From assembly GCA_004331795.1 (NCBI GenBank), contig SJSR01000001.1, positions 248,001-312,000 of the forward strand: a stretch of 64,000 bases of DNA. The letters are read 5' to 3'. This DNA comes from Erythrobacteraceae bacterium CFH 75059. GTDB lineage: Bacteria > Pseudomonadota > Alphaproteobacteria > Sphingomonadales > Sphingomonadaceae. The position numbers and the translations under genes were made by a program. Of this stretch, positions 39,336 through 48,646 are shown one piece after another. Position 1 is the stretch's first letter; every line of letters begins with the position of its first letter. Under the pieces are notes generated by a model. The model had not been told where the DNA came from. It worked only from the letters and a program-made list of their open reading frames with translations, and ran no database searches.

Positions 39336-41540
39336 CTAGCGCGGCGGCGCCGGCGGTCCTTCCGGGGCAGGCTGGCGTCCGGTCGCCTGCCGGAGAAACT
39401 CCTCGCTGGCCGCGGGAGGGATCGCCGGACGGGCGTCGTTCGGCGCCGGTCCGGGCGGCGGGCGGCGGGGGGTGCCCGGTGACGGCGCGGCCGGCTGGCC
39501 GGGCGCCGGCGGCAGCGCGATCTCGCCTTCGGGGCCAGCGTCGCGACCCGGATCCGCTCCGCCCGGCCGCGGTCCAGGGTCGAGAGGATTGCCCTCCTCG
39601 TCGACGAGGTAATACTCGTCCGGGTTGCCGAAGCCGTATTCCGCGTCCGGCTCCAGCTGCCATTCAGGCAGCTGGACCTGTGTCATGAACGGCTCCACCG
39701 GCCGGTCGGCGACCGCCACGCGCATGAATTGCGAGAACGCCCGCGCCGGCGCCGTCCCTCCCTGCAAGCCGGCCACGGGCCGGGCATCGTCACGGCCCAT
39801 CCAGATGCCCGTGGTGATGCCGCTCGAGAAGCCGAGGAACCAGCCGTCGCGGTTGGAATTTGTCGTGCCGGTCTTGCCCGCGACGGGCCGGCCGATCTGA
39901 GCCGCCCGGCCGGTGCCGGTGTTCACCGTCGTCTGCAGCAGGTCGGTGATGCCCGCCGCCACGTAATCCGGCACGAGCTGCGTCACCCGGCGGCTCTCGC
40001 GCCGGTAGATCGTGTCGCCGCTGGCCGTGGTGACGCGCACCACGCCATAGGGCTGCACCGCCTGCCCGCCCGCAGAAATGGCGGCAAAGGCCTGAGTCAT
40101 GTCGATGAGGCGGGTTTCCGAGGTGCCGAGCACCATGGCGGGCGTGGTGCTGATCGGCGTCGTGATGCCGAACCGCCGCGCCATCGCCGCCACCGTGTTG
40201 AAGCCGACCTCGTTGCCGAGCTGCGCCGCCACCGTGTTGGTGGAGAAGGCGAACGCCGAGCGCAGGCTCATCTCGCCGACATTGCGGCCGTTGGCGTTGC
40301 GCGGGGTCCACTCGCCGATGGTGACCGGCGCATCGACCACCCGGTCCTCTGGCGTGTAGCCGGCCTCCAGCGCGGCGAGATAGACGAACAGCTTCCAGGC
40401 CGATCCGGGCTGGCGCACCGCCTGGGTGGCGCGGTTGTAGTTGGTCGCGACGTAGTCGGTGCCGCCGACGAGGGCGAGCACGGCGCCGTCACGGTCGAGG
40501 GCCACGAGCGCGCCCTGCGCGCCGGCGGGCACATTGTCCCGCAGGGTGCGGGTCGCCACGTTCTGAAGATTGGCGTCGAGCGTCGTCCACACCTCGATCG
40601 GCTCGAAGGTTTCGGGCAGGAGCACGTCGAGCTGCGGCAGCACCCAGTCGCTGAAATAGCGGGCGGCGTTGGAGCTGGTGTCGCGCTTCAGCCGGATGGA
40701 GGAGACATCCACCGACGCTTCCGAGGGCGAGATGTAGCCCTGCTCGCGCATCAGCCGCAGCACGATCCGCGCCCGGTCGACGGCGGCCTCGACATCGGCG
40801 CTCGGCGCATAGCGCGACGGCGCCTTGACCAGCCCGGCGATGATGGCCGCCTCTCCGGTGCTGAGGTCGGTGGCGGGATGGCTGAAGAACCGGCGGCTGG
40901 CGGAATCGATGCCCCACGCCCCGCCCCCGAAATAGACCTTGTTGAGGTACAGCTCGAGGATCTCCTCCTTGGAGAATTTGGCCTCGAGCGCCATGGCGAG
41001 CACCGCCTCGCGCATCTTGCGGTCGATCGAGCGGTTGGAGTTCAGGAAGATGTTTCGGGCGAGCTGCTGCGTGATGGTGGAGGTCGCGCCGAGCCGCCGC
41101 TCTCCCGTCGCCCAGACATAAACCGCGCGTGCCAGACCGATCGGGTCGACGCCGAAATGGTAGTGGAACCGCCGGTCCTCGACCGCGATCATCGCATGCT
41201 TCATGACCTCGGGGATCTCGTCGCTGCTCAGCCATTCGCCGTAGGAGGGACCAAGCTCGACCACCGCCGTGCCATCGCGAGCGCGCACCACGATGGTCTG
41301 GCCAGGCTGGGCGTTGCGCAGCTCGCCGAAGGAGGGCAGCTCGCGCATGGCGAACACCACCGCCGCGCCGGTGAAGAGGGCCGCGATGCCGGCAAGCAGC
41401 GCCAGCCAGCCGAACACCCGTCGCAGCCGCCCGGTGCGGCGCGGTGCCGCCGCGCCTCGCGCCGACCGGGCCGGCGCCCCGCGCGAAGGCATGCGGCGCC
41501 GCGCCGCGCCCGTCGTTGACGTGCCGTTCCCGCGCGCCAT
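39336..41540 (-). CDS. Class A penicillin-binding protein (PBP1A-type)
   Basis: Bifunctional peptidoglycan glycosyltransferase and transpeptidase, 734 residues. A basic cytoplasmic tail and a TM helix (VFGWLALLAGIAALFTGAAVVF) precede the GT51 domain with AMIAVEDRRFHYHFGVDPIGLAR and STITQQLARNIFL. The transpeptidase has SxxK as PGSAWKLF, SxN as FSTN and KTG as VAGKTGTTNSNRDGWF. The last ~90 residues are Pro/Gly-rich and disordered. It polymerises and cross-links murein in the periplasm. Confidence 0.94.
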   Translation of the reverse strand: MARGNGTSTTGAARRRMPSRGAPARSARGAAAPRRTGRLRRVFGWLALLAGIAALFTGAAVVFAMRELPSFGELRNAQPGQTIVVRARDGTAVVELGPSYGEWLSSDEIPEVMKHAMIAVEDRRFHYHFGVDPIGLARAVYVWATGERRLGATSTITQQLARNIFLNSNRSIDRKMREAVLAMALEAKFSKEEILELYLNKVYFGGGAWGIDSASRRFFSHPATDLSTGEAAIIAGLVKAPSRYAPSADVEAAVDRARIVLRLMREQGYISPSEASVDVSSIRLKRDTSSNAARYFSDWVLPQLDVLLPETFEPIEVWTTLDANLQNVATRTLRDNVPAGAQGALVALDRDGAVLALVGGTDYVATNYNRATQAVRQPGSAWKLFVYLAALEAGYTPEDRVVDAPVTIGEWTPRNANGRNVGEMSLRSAFAFSTNTVAAQLGNEVGFNTVAAMARRFGITTPISTTPAMVLGTSETRLIDMTQAFAAISAGGQAVQPYGVVRVTTASGDTIYRRESRRVTQLVPDYVAAGITDLLQTTVNTGTGRAAQIGRPVAGKTGTTNSNRDGWFLGFSSGITTGIWMGRDDARPVAGLQGGTAPARAFSQFMRVAVADRPVEPFMTQVQLPEWQLEPDAEYGFGNPDEYYLVDEEGNPLDPGPRPGGADPGRDAGPEGEIALPPAPGQPAAPSPGTPRRPPPGPAPNDARPAIPPAASEEFLRQATGRQPAPEGPPAPPR

Positions 41541-41616
41541 GGTGCCTCAGCGATATCCTGCGGGCAGCGCGGCCGCGATGGCGGCGATGCGCAGGGCCGC
41601 AGCCGCGCCTGCGCAT

Positions 41617-42030
41617 TCAGCGGGGGTCATTGCCATCATCCGGATCGAAATCGAGCGCCGCCGAATTGATGCAGTAACGCAGCCCGTCCGGCCCCGGCCC
41701 ATCGGGGAAGACGTGCCCCAGATGCCCTTCGCAGCGGGCGCAGACGACCTCCGTGCGGACCATCCCGTGCGAGATGTCGCGATGCTCCTCCACGGCATCG
41801 GGTGCCGCCGGAGTGGTGAAACTCGGCCAGCCCGACCCGCTGTCGTACTTCGCCTCGGAGGCGAACAGGAGCGCCCCGCAGCCGGCGCAGCGGTACTGTC
41901 CCGGCTGCTTGTTCGCCTCGTAGGCGCCGGTGAACGCACGCTCGGTGCCAGCCTGACGCAGCACACGGTACTGTTCCGGGCTGAGGCGGCGGCGCCACTC
42001 CGCGTCGGTCAGGGTCAGCTTGTCGGCCAT
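41617..42030 (-). CDS. msrB: Peptide-methionine (R)-S-oxide reductase
   Basis: Repairs R-methionine sulfoxide in proteins; 137 residues. Zinc is held by two CxxC pairs (RCAGCGALL and [13 protein letters not shown]), and the catalytic cysteine is in [11 protein letters not shown]. Conserved SGSGWPSF and GMVRTEVVC are present. The ATG at 42030 gives a start at the normal position ([16 protein letters not shown]). There is no signal peptide, so it is cytoplasmic. The GST gene lies ~44 bp upstream on the same strand. Confidence 0.95.
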   Translation of the reverse strand: MADKLTLTDAEWRRRLSPEQYRVLRQAGTERAFTGAYEANKQPGQYRCAGCGALLFASEAKYDSGSGWPSFTTPAAPDAVEEHRDISHGMVRTEVVCARCEGHLGHVFPDGPGPDGLRYCINSAALDFDPDDGNDPR

Positions 42031-42073
42031 GGCAGAAACTCCGCTGGGGACGATGGGGTGGACGGGGCGCGGG

Positions 42074-42745
42074 TCAGGCGTCGACCTTGGCATAGTGGGC
42101 GGGCGGCAGAATGCCTTCCATCTTTTCCGCCAGCAGCGGGCGGAAGCTTGGTCTGCTCTTGAACACGGCATACCAGGCGCGCGCCGGGTCGTGCCCGCGC
42201 CAGTCGATCCCGTTGAGATAGTCGGCGACAGAAATCTGCGCCGCCGCGGTCAGATCGGCCAGGCTCATCGTCGGCCCGGCAAGCCAGGGACGATGATCGA
42301 CGAGCCAGTCGATGTAGTCGAGATGGCCGTGCGCGAGCTTCATCGCGCCGCGCAGCACCCGGCTGTCGGGCGACTGGCGGTGCAACAGGCGCTTCGTCAT
42401 GCGCTCGTGCAGCAGGGGCGCGGTGACATCGCGGTAGAAGTTTTCGCTGAACAGCGCCACCAGCCGGCGGATCTCCGCCCGGCCGGCGGCATTGGCGTTC
42501 AGCATCGGGCTGGTCTCGCCCGTCTCCTCCAGATATTCGCAGATCGCCCGGCTGTCCGCGAGGGTGATGCCGCGCTCGGGATCGTGCAGGACCGGCACCT
42601 GCCCCGCCGGGTTGAGCGCCCACAGTTCGTCGCGCCGCTCCCACGGATATTCGCGCTGGAGTTCGTAGGCCACTCCCTTCTCGCCCAGCATGATGCGGAC
42701 CGTGCGGCTGAACGGGCAGAGCGGAAACTGGTAAAGACGCCACAT
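42074..42745 (-). CDS. Glutathione S-transferase family protein
   Basis: A 223-residue protein with an N-terminal thioredoxin fold ([24 protein letters not shown], where CPFS is the active-site position; [24 protein letters not shown]) and a helical C-terminal domain ([39 protein letters not shown]). The CPFS motif suggests a beta/omega-like thiol-type GST. The substrate is unknown. It precedes msrB on the same strand, consistent with a redox-repair pairing. Confidence 0.82.
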   Translation of the reverse strand: MWRLYQFPLCPFSRTVRIMLGEKGVAYELQREYPWERRDELWALNPAGQVPVLHDPERGITLADSRAICEYLEETGETSPMLNANAAGRAEIRRLVALFSENFYRDVTAPLLHERMTKRLLHRQSPDSRVLRGAMKLAHGHLDYIDWLVDHRPWLAGPTMSLADLTAAAQISVADYLNGIDWRGHDPARAWYAVFKSRPSFRPLLAEKMEGILPPAHYAKVDA

Positions 42746-42829
42746 GGAGCATGACGTTGTGCCGCAACCCGGCACCCGCGTCCACCGTCTCGAACGGTCG
42801 CCCGCCGCGGCGCCTGTCCTGCGCGGCTC

Positions 42830-43141
42830 TCAGCGCGCCGCGGGGCCGGGCAGAAGCATGCGGCATGGCGGCAGGACACGCTCCAGCTCTCCGGGCGTGT
42901 CGGCCAGGCGGCGTGCCTCCGCGCTCGCCATCCCGGCGATGGCCGCGCGGTCGGCTCCCGTCTCGTCCATGATCTGCGCCAGCACCTGCACAAAGAATTC
43001 GCGCTCGCGGGAGCGGTCCCGCACCTCCGCCCCGGGCTGCCCGGCATCCACCGCGAAGGCCGCGGCGCAGGTCAGGGCGCCTTGCTGCAGCGGGCTGAGC
43101 TGCGGCGCGGCCGCGGCGAGAAGGAAAAGCGCGTGGAGCAT
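42830..43141 (-). CDS. Hypothetical exported protein
   Basis: A 103-residue protein with a short signal peptide (MLHALFLLAAAAPQL). The mature part is helical, with SPLQQGALTCAAAFAVDAGQ and a C-terminal LERVLPPCRMLLPG, giving two cysteines that may pair. The ATG at 43141 is preferred over longer starts because it gives the signal peptide. I do not recognise a family. It lies upstream of the GST gene on the same strand and is divergent from hisC. Confidence 0.6.
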   Translation of the reverse strand: MLHALFLLAAAAPQLSPLQQGALTCAAAFAVDAGQPGAEVRDRSREREFFVQVLAQIMDETGADRAAIAGMASAEARRLADTPGELERVLPPCRMLLPGPAAR

Positions 43142-43250
43142 GAGAACGCCTCTAGCCGCGGACAGATGAACAGGGGCCAACCAACAACCTTTGGAGGAAT
43201 AGGCCTTCCCCCGCTTGCCCGGCGCGCAAAGCCGCGTAAGGCGCTGCGGC

Positions 43251-44354
43251 ATGACTGCTGACGCGCCGCGCATGAAGCCCTGGACCGCCGCCATCCACGC
43301 CTACACGCCCGGCGCCTCGAAGGCGGCTGACGGGCGGGCGCTGGTGAAGCTTTCGGCCAACGAGAACCCGCTCGGGTGCAGCGCGGCGGTGCTGGCGGCC
43401 GCCGCGGACAGCCGACAGGCGCCGGCCACCTACCCCGATCCCCAGTCCGAACTCCTGCGCGAGGCGCTGGGACGCTGCCACCGGCTCGACCCCGCGCGGA
43501 TCGTGTGCGGCACGGGATCGGACGAGCTGCTCAACCTTGCCGCGCAGGCGTTCGCCGGGCCGGGCGACGAGGTGCTGTTCACCCGCTACGCCTTTGCCGT
43601 GTACGACATCGCGGCGCGGCGGTGCGGGGCCACGCCGGTCGAGGCGCCCGATCGCGGCTACGGCACCGACGTGGAGGCGCTGCTGGCCTGCGTCACGCCC
43701 CGCACGCGGGTTGTCTTTCTGGCCAATCCGAACAACCCGACCGGCACCTTCCTCCCCCGCGCAGAGCTTGCCCGCCTCCACACGGCCCTGCCGGCCGACG
43801 TGCTGCTGGTGGTGGATCAGGCCTACGCCGAGTATCTCGAACCCGAGGACGAGGACGGCGGCCTCGATCTCAGCCGCCGGGCGCCCAATGTGCTCGTCAC
43901 CCGCACCTTTTCGAAGATCTACGGTCTTGCGGGAGAGCGGATCGGCTGGGCGACCGGAGCGGCCCCGCTCGTCGAGGCGCTGAACCGGATCCGCGGACCC
44001 TTCAACGTCACCGCCACCGGACAGCGACTCGCGCTGGCTGCACTCGGCGATCAGGAGTTCGTGGCCCGTTCGCGGGCGCACAACCTGCGGTGGCGCACCT
44101 GGCTGGCGGAGGCGATCGGCCGGCTGGGCAACAGCGGTCTCGCCGCCGTCCCGAGCCGGGCCAACTTCCTGCTCGTGACCTTTCCCGATACCGCGGCCGC
44201 CGCAGCGGCGCTCGGCGCCTTTGCCGCCGAAGGCTACGCCGTGCGCCACCTCCCCGGCCAGGGGCTGGGCCATGCCCTGCGGATCACGATCGGCACCGAA
44301 CGCGATGTTCGCGCCTGCGCGGCCATTCTGCAGCGGCTGGCGACGACACTCTAA
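43251..44354 (+). CDS. hisC: Histidinol-phosphate aminotransferase
   Basis: PLP enzyme of histidine synthesis, 367 residues. Signatures are [54 protein letters not shown] and the PLP-lysine motif [16 protein letters not shown]. Isolated hisC paralogues in alphaproteobacteria also act on phenylalanine, tyrosine or cobalamin intermediates, and no other his gene is adjacent, so aromatic aminotransfer is an alternative. It overlaps the convergent plsC-type gene by four bases. Confidence 0.87.
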   Translation: MTADAPRMKPWTAAIHAYTPGASKAADGRALVKLSANENPLGCSAAVLAAAADSRQAPATYPDPQSELLREALGRCHRLDPARIVCGTGSDELLNLAAQAFAGPGDEVLFTRYAFAVYDIAARRCGATPVEAPDRGYGTDVEALLACVTPRTRVVFLANPNNPTGTFLPRAELARLHTALPADVLLVVDQAYAEYLEPEDEDGGLDLSRRAPNVLVTRTFSKIYGLAGERIGWATGAAPLVEALNRIRGPFNVTATGQRLALAALGDQEFVARSRAHNLRWRTWLAEAIGRLGNSGLAAVPSRANFLLVTFPDTAAAAAALGAFAAEGYAVRHLPGQGLGHALRITIGTERDVRACAAILQRLATTL

Positions 44355-45049
44355 AGAGCGGCCGGGGCCAGCATGTTGATGGCGGCATGCACCCGCGCCT
44401 CGGCCTCCTCGCGCGGCAGCCCCGGCGGCACCGGCGCGCCGAAGCGGTAGGTGATCGGCACCGGCCGCTTGATCCAGCGGTGGTAGGCGCGGCCGCTGTC
44501 GACGGCGACAGGCACCACCGGCAGGCCGAGCGCCTTGTACAGGCCGGCGAACCCGGACTGCAGCGGCGGAGCCGTGCCGACCGGCACGCGCGTGCCTTCG
44601 GGCAGCAGCACCAGCGGACGCCCCGCCGCCACCATTGCCCGTGCCTCGCGCAGCATGGTCATCAACGTGCGTGCCCCGCCATCCCGCGCGACCGGGATCA
44701 GCCCGTAGGCGCGGGCAGCGCGCCCCCACAGCGGGATTCCGAACAACTCCTGCTTGGCGAACACCGACGGCGTGTCGAACAGCGCCGGCGCGTCGATCGC
44801 CTCGAAGAAGCTTTCGTGCTTGACCGCAAACAGGGCCGGCCCCGGTGGCGGCGCCCCCTCCACCCGGATCGGGGAGCCGATCAGCACCCGCACGCACCAG
44901 CGGTGGAACAGGCTCCATCCGCGCACGACCCGGCGGAACGCGTCGTCCGAGCGCAGCCGCGCCAGCAACGCCGCGCTCGTGTAGCCGGCCGAGCCGAGAT
45001 AGAACACCGCGTAGAACAGCAGGCTGCGCGCGGCCGCGACAGTCACCAT
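44351..45049 (-). CDS. 1-acylglycerol-3-phosphate O-acyltransferase family protein
   Basis: A PlsC-type acyltransferase of 232 residues with an N-terminal hydrophobic segment ([21 protein letters not shown]). The catalytic box reads KHESFFEA, an H-x4-E in place of the usual H-x4-D; the other motif, [10 protein letters not shown], is normal. It is the last gene of ftsE-ftsX-ydcF-plsC and overlaps ydcF by seven bases, linking membrane lipid synthesis with division and envelope genes. Confidence 0.8.
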   Translation of the reverse strand: MVTVAAARSLLFYAVFYLGSAGYTSAALLARLRSDDAFRRVVRGWSLFHRWCVRVLIGSPIRVEGAPPPGPALFAVKHESFFEAIDAPALFDTPSVFAKQELFGIPLWGRAARAYGLIPVARDGGARTLMTMLREARAMVAAGRPLVLLPEGTRVPVGTAPPLQSGFAGLYKALGLPVVPVAVDSGRAYHRWIKRPVPITYRFGAPVPPGLPREEAEARVHAAINMLAPAAL

Positions 45050-45573
45050 GGCAGCAGTCGCCACACGAGGCTCGCCACCAGCTTGTTGTATTCCGCGAAC
45101 ATCGTGCCGAGCGACGGACGCGTCCGGACCGCGTCGCGCAGGATTGTCACGCCGGGCGGCATGACGTCCGCGACCTCGCCGGCGGCGCGCCGCATGTGAT
45201 AGTCGGCGGTGATCAGCCGGACGGAGCGGTGGCCGCTTTCCTCCACCCACTGCGCCGCCTCGCGGGCGTTGCTGCGCGTGTCGACGGCGGCATAGCCCAG
45301 CGTGACGCAGCACCGGCGCAGCGGCGCCGCAATCCGGTACCGGTCCGCAAATTCCTGCTCGGTCACCTGACGGGCCACGCCCGACACGAACACCTCGCGC
45401 GCCGCCCCGGCGTTCACCACCGCGAGGCCGCGCTCGATCCGCCCCGGACCGCCCGTCAGCACGAGCGCGGCGTCGGTGCGTTCGGCGACCGGCGCGGGCT
45501 GCGGCGGAAAGGCGGCCTGCCAGATGAAGCCGCCCACATACAGGAGCAGCAGAGCGGCAAGAAAGCGGATCAT
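45043..45573 (-). CDS. YdcF/ElyC family protein (DUF218)
   Basis: A 176-residue protein with an N-terminal TM helix (MIRFLAALLLLYVGGFIWQAAF) and a DUF218 fold. The motifs are ALVLTGGPGRIERGL, REVFVSGVA, YAAVDTRSNAREAAQW and VRLITADYHMRRA. Members such as ElyC and SanA take part in cell-envelope integrity and lipid-carrier handling. It overlaps ftsX by one base and plsC by seven, so it is part of the ftsEX operon. Confidence 0.8.
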   Translation of the reverse strand: MIRFLAALLLLYVGGFIWQAAFPPQPAPVAERTDAALVLTGGPGRIERGLAVVNAGAAREVFVSGVARQVTEQEFADRYRIAAPLRRCCVTLGYAAVDTRSNAREAAQWVEESGHRSVRLITADYHMRRAAGEVADVMPPGVTILRDAVRTRPSLGTMFAEYNKLVASLVWRLLPW

Positions 45574-46502
45574 CACAGGCGTCTCTGCAGGGCGGACAGC
45601 ACGGTCAGCCAGGCCGTTAACAGAGCGACGCCAGCAGCCGCAAGCGGCACCAGCGCCAGCAGCGCCCAGGCACCGGCGCCGAACTGCACTCCGCCGCCAA
45701 GACCCGCCTCCACCGCCGAGAAGCGGCGGGCGATGAACCACAGCACCGCCGCCCCGCCGGCCGCTCCGGCAAGGCTTCCGCCGACCACGGCCGGAAACAC
45801 CGAGCGCAGGAACACGCGGGCGATCTGGCTGTCGTCGGCGCCCAGCAGATGCACCACCTCGACCGTGTCGGCACTGGATGCCAGGGCGCTGCGGGCCGCC
45901 AGCCACACGGCGATCATCCCGAGCACCGCCAGCAGCGCGACGACGCCCAGCGCCAGACGCTGAAGCGAAGTCATGGCGCCGAGCGCCGGCGCCAGAAGAG
46001 CGGCGTGCGTGTCCAGCCGCGCAGCGGGCGCGACTTCGGCGAGGCGCGTCTCGAGGCGCCCGAGGACGCCCTCGTCGACCGGCCCGCGCGTGGTCACGTC
46101 GATCAGGCCGGGCACCGGCAGGCCCTGCGTCTCAAGCAGGTCGGCGCCAAGCCACGGCGCGACCAGCGCGTGCAGCTCGTCCGGCGGGATCACCCGGACC
46201 GACGCCACCTCGTCCTGAGCGGCGAGGATCTGCGCGGCCGCCCGCACCTGCCGATCGCGCACGGCCGCATCGGAGGCGACGATCTGCACCGTCGCCGTGC
46301 GGGCGAGCTGGCTGCGCGATGCCGCTCCTGCGCCGTTCAGCGCGAGCGCCGCACCCGTCGCGAGCATCACCAGCCCCACCATGATGGCAAGGATCCACGA
46401 CATCGGCCCGCCAAGCCGCGTGGCGGGCAGCAGCGGCGCCTCCCGCGCGGCGCGTCGCGGGCCGGCGGTGTCGCGGCGTCGCCGTCCGGTCCATGGCCGC
46501 AT
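45573..46502 (-). CDS. ftsX: Cell division protein FtsX
   Basis: Membrane subunit of the FtsEX complex, which activates periplasmic peptidoglycan hydrolases at division. The 309 residues have four TM helices: one at ~35-58 (WILAIMVGLVMLATGAALAL), then a periplasmic loop of ~130 residues, then three near 170-305. The start is the ATG at 46502, one base after the ftsE stop. FtsX is a type VII ABC transporter-like mechanotransmitter. Confidence 0.88.
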   Translation of the reverse strand: MRPWTGRRRRDTAGPRRAAREAPLLPATRLGGPMSWILAIMVGLVMLATGAALALNGAGAASRSQLARTATVQIVASDAAVRDRQVRAAAQILAAQDEVASVRVIPPDELHALVAPWLGADLLETQGLPVPGLIDVTTRGPVDEGVLGRLETRLAEVAPAARLDTHAALLAPALGAMTSLQRLALGVVALLAVLGMIAVWLAARSALASSADTVEVVHLLGADDSQIARVFLRSVFPAVVGGSLAGAAGGAAVLWFIARRFSAVEAGLGGGVQFGAGAWALLALVPLAAAGVALLTAWLTVLSALQRRL

Positions 46503-46503
46503 G

Positions 46504-47286
46504 TCAGCCCCCCTCCCCGGCGCCGGAATGCGGATGCGCCGGACGCCGGACCTCCGCGCGCGGCGGGGCGATCCGGTCGGGACGCGGGGGATAGCGCAGG
46601 GCGCCGGTCGGATCGTGCAGGCGGCCCCGGTCGAGGCGCATGATGAGCGCGTCGGGGATCTGGCGAAGAAGCTGCACGTCGTGGGTGGCGACCACCACGG
46701 TCGTGCCAAGCCGGTTCAGCGCCTGGAACAGGCCGATGAGCCGCAGCGACATCTCCGGATCGACATTGCCGGTCGGCTCGTCGGCCACGAGCACGTCGGG
46801 ACGCGAGATCACGGCGCGGGCGATGGCGACGCGCTGCTGCTCTCCGCCCGACAGGGTCGGCGGCCGCGCGCGGGCCCGGTGCCCCAGCCCGACCCAGTCC
46901 AGCATGTCGGCGACCGGCTGGGCGAGATCCCGCTCCCGCACGCCCGCGACCCGGAGCGGCAGGGCCACGTTGTCGAACGCGTCGAGCTGCTCGATCAGGC
47001 GGAAGTCCTGGAACACCACTCCGATCCGGCGGCGCAGCGCGGGCAAGGCGCGGCGCGGCAGGGTGACGAGATCCTCGCCGAACATCCGCACCGCACCGCG
47101 CGAGGGCCGCTGCGCGAGGTACAGGAGCCGCAGCAGCGACGTCTTGCCCGCGCCGCTGGCCCCGGTGAGGAAGTAGAACCGGCCCTCGAACAGCGAGAAC
47201 GACAGGTCGCTGAGCACCTCGCGGTCGGTCCCGTAGCGCAGGCCGACATTGTCGAACCGCACGATCTCGCCGTCGGGAGGCGTCAT
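46504..47286 (-). CDS. ftsE: Cell division ATP-binding protein FtsE
   Basis: ABC ATPase of 260 residues. Walker A is GASGAGKTS, the Q-loop is VFQDFRLIEQLDAFDNVALPL, the ABC signature is LSGGEQQRVAIARA, Walker B is VLVADEPTGNVDP and the H-loop is VVVATHD. After the catalytic core there is a ~35-residue Pro/Arg-rich tail not seen in E. coli FtsE (222 residues). It is divergent from the zinc-ribbon gene. Confidence 0.93.
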   Translation of the reverse strand: MTPPDGEIVRFDNVGLRYGTDREVLSDLSFSLFEGRFYFLTGASGAGKTSLLRLLYLAQRPSRGAVRMFGEDLVTLPRRALPALRRRIGVVFQDFRLIEQLDAFDNVALPLRVAGVRERDLAQPVADMLDWVGLGHRARARPPTLSGGEQQRVAIARAVISRPDVLVADEPTGNVDPEMSLRLIGLFQALNRLGTTVVVATHDVQLLRQIPDALIMRLDRGRLHDPTGALRYPPRPDRIAPPRAEVRRPAHPHSGAGEGG

Positions 47287-47465
47287 TCGGCGGGGCGCCG
47301 CCCGATCGGTCGCAAACCCGTTGCCGGACCGCCTGTGCTGTGTCCCTCGCCCGTCATTCGCGGCGGCTATAGCCGGGCGCGGATGTGGAAAAAAGGGTGC
47401 GTCGATGGCGAGCCGGGCGCCGCAACCTTGCCAGCGCGGTTAACGCCTGCCTAAGAAGACGGCCC

Positions 47466-48263
47466 ATGCTGATCGCCTGCCCGGAATGCGGGACCAGATA
47501 TGTCGTGCCCGATCAGGCGCTCGGCGAGGAAGGGCGGACCGTTCGCTGCGCCAAGTGCCGGCACAGCTGGTTTCAGGACAACCCTGCACCATCTCCCGCG
47601 CCTCCTGCCACTTCCCCGCCCCCGCTCCCGCCCCGCGAGGCCGAGCCGCCGGAGAGCGCCCCCCGCGAAGGTGTGGCAGACGCCGCCGGGCGGGAGGGCG
47701 GCGCGCCCGCGCCCGAACTGCCCGAGCCGCCGTTCTACCGCCCGTCGGACCACAGGCGCGGGGGAGACACGCCGGAGGGGCGTGCGCGGGACGAGGTGGG
47801 TGAGGCCGACGACGACACCCGCGAGGCGGCACCGGAGCGGAGAAGGCGTTGGCGCGGGCCCGTGCTCGCGGGGGCGTTGCTGCTTGCCCTGGCAGCGGCG
47901 CTGGTGATGTCGCGCGCCATGTCCACGCCAGCCTGGCTGTGGCAGACCCAGCCGCAATTCGTCGCCGGCGATCCGGGTCTGACGATCCATTTCCCCGACG
48001 AACGCAACCAGACCCGCACGCTTCCCGACGGAGGCGAGTTCCTGGCCATCAGCGGAACGATCACCAACACGAGCCGCGAGAGCCGCAACGTGCCCCCTGT
48101 GTTGGTCATCCTGCGCGACGCGCGCGAACGGGTGGTCTACAGCCAGGTCATCCAGCCGCCGCGCACCCGTCTCGCGCCGGGGGAGAGCGACGAGATCAAC
48201 GAGGCGATCGCCGACGTGCCGCGCTCGGCCGTCGTCGCCGAGTTCGGCTGGGCACCACGCTGA
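47466..48263 (+). CDS. Zinc-ribbon (MJ0042-type) membrane protein
   Basis: A 265-residue protein with an N-terminal zinc ribbon (CPECGTRY and RCAKCRHSW, two CxxC knuckles at ~5-31), a long Pro/Glu-rich linker (~40-130), one TM helix (GPVLAGALLLALAAALVM) and a C-terminal periplasmic domain (LTIHFPDERNQTRTL, ISGTITNTSRESRNVPPVLVILRDA) resembling the DUF3426 family. The ATG at 47466 gives the ribbon at the N-terminus as usual. Function is unknown; it is divergent from ftsE. Confidence 0.85.
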   Translation: MLIACPECGTRYVVPDQALGEEGRTVRCAKCRHSWFQDNPAPSPAPPATSPPPLPPREAEPPESAPREGVADAAGREGGAPAPELPEPPFYRPSDHRRGGDTPEGRARDEVGEADDDTREAAPERRRRWRGPVLAGALLLALAAALVMSRAMSTPAWLWQTQPQFVAGDPGLTIHFPDERNQTRTLPDGGEFLAISGTITNTSRESRNVPPVLVILRDARERVVYSQVIQPPRTRLAPGESDEINEAIADVPRSAVVAEFGWAPR

Positions 48264-48370
48264 GCGCCTCGGACGCCGCGCATTCGCCCTTGCCACGCCG
48301 CGAGGCGGTTGTTAGGGGCGCACCCTTCCGGCAGGAGCGCCCGGTCCCGGCCGGTGCGATGAAGCGACGT

Positions 48371-48457
48371 GCGGTCGTGGCGGAATTGGTAGACGCGCAA
48401 CGTTGAGGTCGTTGTGGGCGAAAGCCCGTGGAAGTTCGAGTCTTCTCGACCGCACCA
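48371..48457 (+). tRNA. tRNA-Leu (anticodon GAG)
   Basis: An 87-nt class II tRNA. Acceptor arms GCGGTCG (48371-48377) and CGACCGC (48447-48453) pair fully; the D-region is GCGGAATTGGTAGACGC; the anticodon arm is CAACG-TTGAGGT-CGTTG with anticodon GAG. A long variable arm and a T-arm with TTCGAGTCTT follow, with A as discriminator and CCA encoded at 48455-48457. Confidence 0.97.
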
Positions 48458-48646
48458 GCCGCTTGTCGGCTTCTGTCTCCTTGGCTTCTGCTGCGTGCCT
48501 TGGCATGCATCCGGCGAGTGGTCGCCGGCCGGCCCGCGTCCCTGACTGGTTAATCCTGCCGTAGCATCTTGAGCGCTAGCACGCGTCGGCGCAGCATGGC
48601 GGCGGGATGCGGCCGCACGGGAAAAGCACATGGGCAGGGGGCGGGG

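Noticed and set aside
47440-47454. TTAA-N7-CTAA near the zinc-ribbon gene as a third CtrA box
   Set aside because: One mismatch in the second half; kept out because degenerate matches are expected by chance.
48458-48646. Possible small gene or riboswitch between tRNA-Leu(GAG) and mtnP
   Set aside because: Only very short frames and no recognisable conserved riboswitch core were seen.
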